DNA of 8,608 nt from an uncultured Campylobacter sp. Lineage in GTDB: Bacteria; Campylobacterota; Campylobacteria; Campylobacterales; Campylobacteraceae. Positions within the stretch are counted from its first letter, which is position 1. Each line of letters opens with the position of its first letter. Positions 6,774-8,608 of this stretch are shown here, one piece after another. The stretch is taken from NCBI RefSeq assembly GCF_938030785.1, contig NZ_CALHIK010000179.1:1-8608 (forward strand). The letters run 5' to 3'. The notes under the pieces are model-generated. The model did not search any database and was not told where the DNA came from. It saw nothing but the letters and a program-made list of their open reading frames with translations. The position numbers and the translations under genes are program-made.

Positions 6774-7810
6774 TCATCTCCGCTTTGTAAATTTTCATCC
6801 TCGTTGCCGTCACTTAGGCTCATACTGCCCATCTGCTCGCGGATCTTTGCCGTGATCTCTTCGGCAACTGCGGGATTGTTTTCAAGATACACTTTAGCGT
6901 TTTCGCGACCTTGCCCTAGCTTCGTATCGCCGTAGCTGAACCACGCACCGCTTTTATCTACGATGTCTAGCTTAACGCCGTAATCGATCAGCTCACCCAC
7001 CTTGCTGATGCCCTTGCCGAACATTATGTCAAATTCCGCGATCTTAAACGGCGGCGCCACCTTGTTTTTCACGACCTTGACCTTGGCGCGGTTGCCGATA
7101 CTCTCTTCGTTTTGTTTCAAAGTAGCGATCTTGCGTATATCGATGCGCACCGAAGCGTAAAATTTAAGCGCATTGCCGCCGGTCGTCGTCTCTGGTGTGC
7201 CGTAGCCCATCGCGCCGATCTTCATGCGTATTTGGTTGATAAAGATCACCGTCGTATTCATCTTGTGCACGACGCCGGCGAGCTTGCGCAGCGCTTGGCT
7301 CATAAGCCGCGCCTGAAGCCCTACGTGCTGATCGCCCATATCGCCCTCGATCTCGTTTTTCGGCGTGAGCGCAGCGACGCTATCTACGACGATAAGATCG
7401 ATCGCACCGCTCTTTGCTAAGGTTTCTACGATGTCGAGCGCCTGCTCGCCGAAGTCGGGCTGGCTGACGTAGAGATTGTCGGTATCGACGCCTAAATTTG
7501 AAGCGTATTTGACGTCTAGCGCGTGCTCGGCGTCTACGAATGCGCAAATTCCGCCCGCTTTTTGGCACTCGGCGATGATGTGAAGCGTAAGCGTCGTCTT
7601 ACCCGAGCTCTCAGGCCCGTAAACCTCGATGATACGCCCCTTCGGCACGCCGCCGATGCCAAGCGCGATGTCAAGCCCCACAGAGCCCGTAGAGATGGCG
7701 TCTATCGGCTCGACCTGCTTATCGCCTAGCCGCACGAGCGTGCCCTTGCCGAAAGCTTTGTCGATCGATTTTAGCGCCGCATCCAGCGTCTTTTTCTTTC
7801 CCTCGTCCAT
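6770..7810 (-). CDS. recA: recombinase RecA
   Basis: This full-length protein of 346 residues forms filaments on single-stranded DNA and drives homologous pairing and strand exchange. Visible landmarks are Walker A G-P-E-S-S-G-K-T (65-72), catalytic Glu in D-A-E-H-A (E95), Walker B L-I-V-V-D (139-143), the L2 loop with N-Q-I-R-M-K (192-197) and E-T-T-T-G-G (207-212), and an acidic C-terminal tail (335-346). The ATG at 7810 is preceded by AAGGA (7820-7816) at 5 nt. It is the first gene of the minus-strand unit. No LexA-type operator is evident upstream, in keeping with Campylobacter lacking a classical LexA system. No intein, frameshift or missing motif is seen. Confidence 0.98.
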   Translation of the reverse strand: MDEGKKKTLDAALKSIDKAFGKGTLVRLGDKQVEPIDAISTGSVGLDIALGIGGVPKGRIIEVYGPESSGKTTLTLHIIAECQKAGGICAFVDAEHALDVKYASNLGVDTDNLYVSQPDFGEQALDIVETLAKSGAIDLIVVDSVAALTPKNEIEGDMGDQHVGLQARLMSQALRKLAGVVHKMNTTVIFINQIRMKIGAMGYGTPETTTGGNALKFYASVRIDIRKIATLKQNEESIGNRAKVKVVKNKVAPPFKIAEFDIMFGKGISKVGELIDYGVKLDIVDKSGAWFSYGDTKLGQGRENAKVYLENNPAVAEEITAKIREQMGSMSLSDGNEDENLQSGDE

Positions 7811-7837
7811 GTTTTTCCTTAAAAATAAATTCGCTTG

Positions 7838-7846
7838 ATTTTACCA
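7838..7846 (-). promoter_or_regulatory. candidate recA promoter (extended -10)
   Basis: Read on the minus strand, TGGTAAAAT (7846-7838) gives an extended -10 of the form TGn-TAAAAT. It lies about 27 bases before the recA ATG, leaving a short leader that still contains the AAGGA ribosome site. No -35 is recognisable, as is common for the Campylobacter housekeeping sigma factor. It is expected to drive recA through the nitroreductase gene. Confidence 0.45.
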
Positions 7847-7912
7847 AATTTGAAATGAATTTTTGATTATTCGCGCAAATTCGGCGCGGCATCGGAATTT
7901 GAAATTTTTAAG

Positions 7913-7945
7913 GAGCGTAAACGCTCTGCGCGGCAAGCGGAGAGC
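7913..7945. repeat. two overlapping, mutually exclusive hairpins in the recA-mqnD divergent region
   Basis: Hairpin A is the palindrome GAGCGTAAACGCTC (7913-7926). Hairpin B pairs GCTCTGCG (7923-7930) with CGGAGAGC (7938-7945), seven of eight positions, around a 7-nt loop. They share 7923-7926 and cannot form together. The site lies upstream of both promoter candidates, so a protein-binding palindrome or the leftover of a transcript end are possible; nothing identifies it. The remainder of 7811-8099 is AT-rich and shows no tRNA or convincing short gene. Confidence 0.5.
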
Positions 7946-8032
7946 ATTAAATTTACACTTCTAAGCACGCCTGGTTTTCACGTTTTTCTTTAGAAATTCC
8001 GCATTTTTATGAGGGCTGTAGCAAAATTTCAC

Positions 8033-8038
8033 TATAAT
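8033..8038 (+). promoter_or_regulatory. candidate mqnD promoter -10 box
   Basis: TATAAT is a perfect -10 hexamer, 61 bases before the TTG start of mqnD, within AAAATTT-rich sequence; the upstream stretch GCATTTTTATG is T-rich but not a -35 consensus. Start of transcription would fall near 8045. Confidence 0.5.
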
Positions 8039-8099
8039 TTCGCAACATTTCAAAATCAGGCCGCGCGCGAAATTTAAAGCGGAACAAAAAGGATAAAAT

Positions 8100-8608
8100 T
8101 TGAAGATTTTTAAGCATATAAACGTCGCTCACTCGCCCGACGCGGATGATATTTTTATGTATAAGGCGATTGATTTCGGTTGGGTAAGCTCCAAAAATCT
8201 AAAGCTTAGCGCAACGGCGCTTGATATCCAGACACTAAACGACGAGGCGCTCAAGGGCACCTATGAGGCCACGGCGATTAGCTTTGCGTTATATCCGCTC
8301 ATCTGCGAGGAGTACGCGCTTTTGCGTACGGCAGTGAGCTTTGGCGAGGGCTACGGCCCAAAGCTGGTTAAGAAAAAGGGTGCGATTTTAAAGCGAAATT
8401 TCAAAGTCGCGCTCAGCGGCAAACACACGACAAACGCACTTCTTTTTCGCATGGCATACCCGCAGGCGCGTATAGTTTATAAAAACTTCCTAGAAATCGA
8501 GGGCGCGGTCTTAAGCGGCGAGGTAGACGCGGGCGTGCTGATACACGAGAGTATTTTGGATTTTTCGGACGAGCTTTGCGTGGAGCGCGAGATCTGGGAC
8601 ATCTGGAG
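8100..8608 (+). CDS. mqnD: 1,4-dihydroxy-6-naphthoate synthase MqnD (3' truncated)
   Basis: The frame runs off the window end after 169 codons, a little over half of the usual length. MqnD converts cyclic dehypoxanthinyl futalosine to 1,4-dihydroxy-6-naphthoate in the futalosine route to menaquinone, the respiratory quinone of Campylobacter. Landmarks are H-S-P-D-A-D-D-I-F-M (11-20), A-I-S-F-A-L-Y-P (59-66) and S-F-G-E-G-Y-G-P-K-L-V (80-90), as in periplasmic-binding-protein-fold MqnA/MqnD enzymes; the HSPDADD form is that of MqnD. The start must be TTG at 8100: an in-frame TAA occurs at 8094-8096, the first ATG (8157) lies after the conserved HSPDADD motif, and AAGGA (8089-8093) sits 6 nt before the TTG. 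It is transcribed divergently from recA. Confidence 0.88.
   Translation, partial: MKIFKHINVAHSPDADDIFMYKAIDFGWVSSKNLKLSATALDIQTLNDEALKGTYEATAISFALYPLICEEYALLRTAVSFGEGYGPKLVKKKGAILKRNFKVALSGKHTTNALLFRMAYPQARIVYKNFLEIEGAVLSGEVDAGVLIHESILDFSDELCVEREIWDIW

Noticed and set aside
7380..7568. Arg-rich 62-codon frame on the minus strand inside recA
   Set aside because: It lies out of frame within recA, has biased Arg composition from GC-rich antisense or shifted codons, and lacks a ribosome site; a shadow.
7811..8099. tRNA or LexA-type operator in the recA upstream region
   Set aside because: No cloverleaf-compatible arms with T-loop sequence and no CTG-N10-CAG-like operator were found by eye.

Overview
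The window looks like a chromosomal segment of a Campylobacter or close epsilonproteobacterial relative. The reasons are the pervasive AAATTT/AAAATTT words, recA followed by eno, an FtsL/DivIC-like protein and a CgpA/AMIN-like glycoprotein as remembered from C. jejuni, a futalosine-pathway menaquinone gene (mqnD), and many bacterial N-glycosylation sequons (D/E-x-N-x-S/T) in exported proteins. The conserved genes are richer in G+C than C. jejuni, which points to the C. gracilis/rectus/showae side of the genus. Species cannot be fixed from the sequence alone.

Layout: (1) positions 1-732, plus strand: the 3' part of a thiouridylase-like (MnmA/ThiI-related PP-loop) protein with an NFACT-R-like C-terminal domain. 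(2) 733-890: a short convergent gap with one imperfect hairpin. (3) 891-2843, minus strand: an AT-rich gene for an exported repetitive beta-helix protein that resembles an autotransporter passenger but has no beta-barrel. (4) 2844-2977: an intergenic region dominated by a 66-bp nested palindrome. (5) 2978-7810, minus strand: a tight five-gene unit transcribed as recA, eno, FtsL/DivIC-like gene, cgpA-like gene, nitroreductase. recA/eno and ftsL-like/cgpA-like overlap by 3-4 nt, the other junctions are 1 and 13 nt. (6) 7811-8099: a divergent control region with a recA-side and an mqnD-side promoter candidate and two mutually exclusive hairpins. (7) 8100-8608, plus strand: the 5' part of mqnD, starting with TTG.

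The unit couples DNA recombination (RecA), glycolysis (enolase), a probable divisome component, a probable cell-envelope glycoprotein and a flavin nitroreductase, probably from one promoter upstream of recA, and probably ends at the palindrome at 2879-2944. The least explained item is the 650-residue repetitive protein. It has about 16 beta-helix rungs, six potential PglB glycosylation sites, no outer-membrane anchor, and a strange Arg/Trp-rich C-terminus that may be a frameshift product. No obvious new multi-gene defence or mobile system is present.
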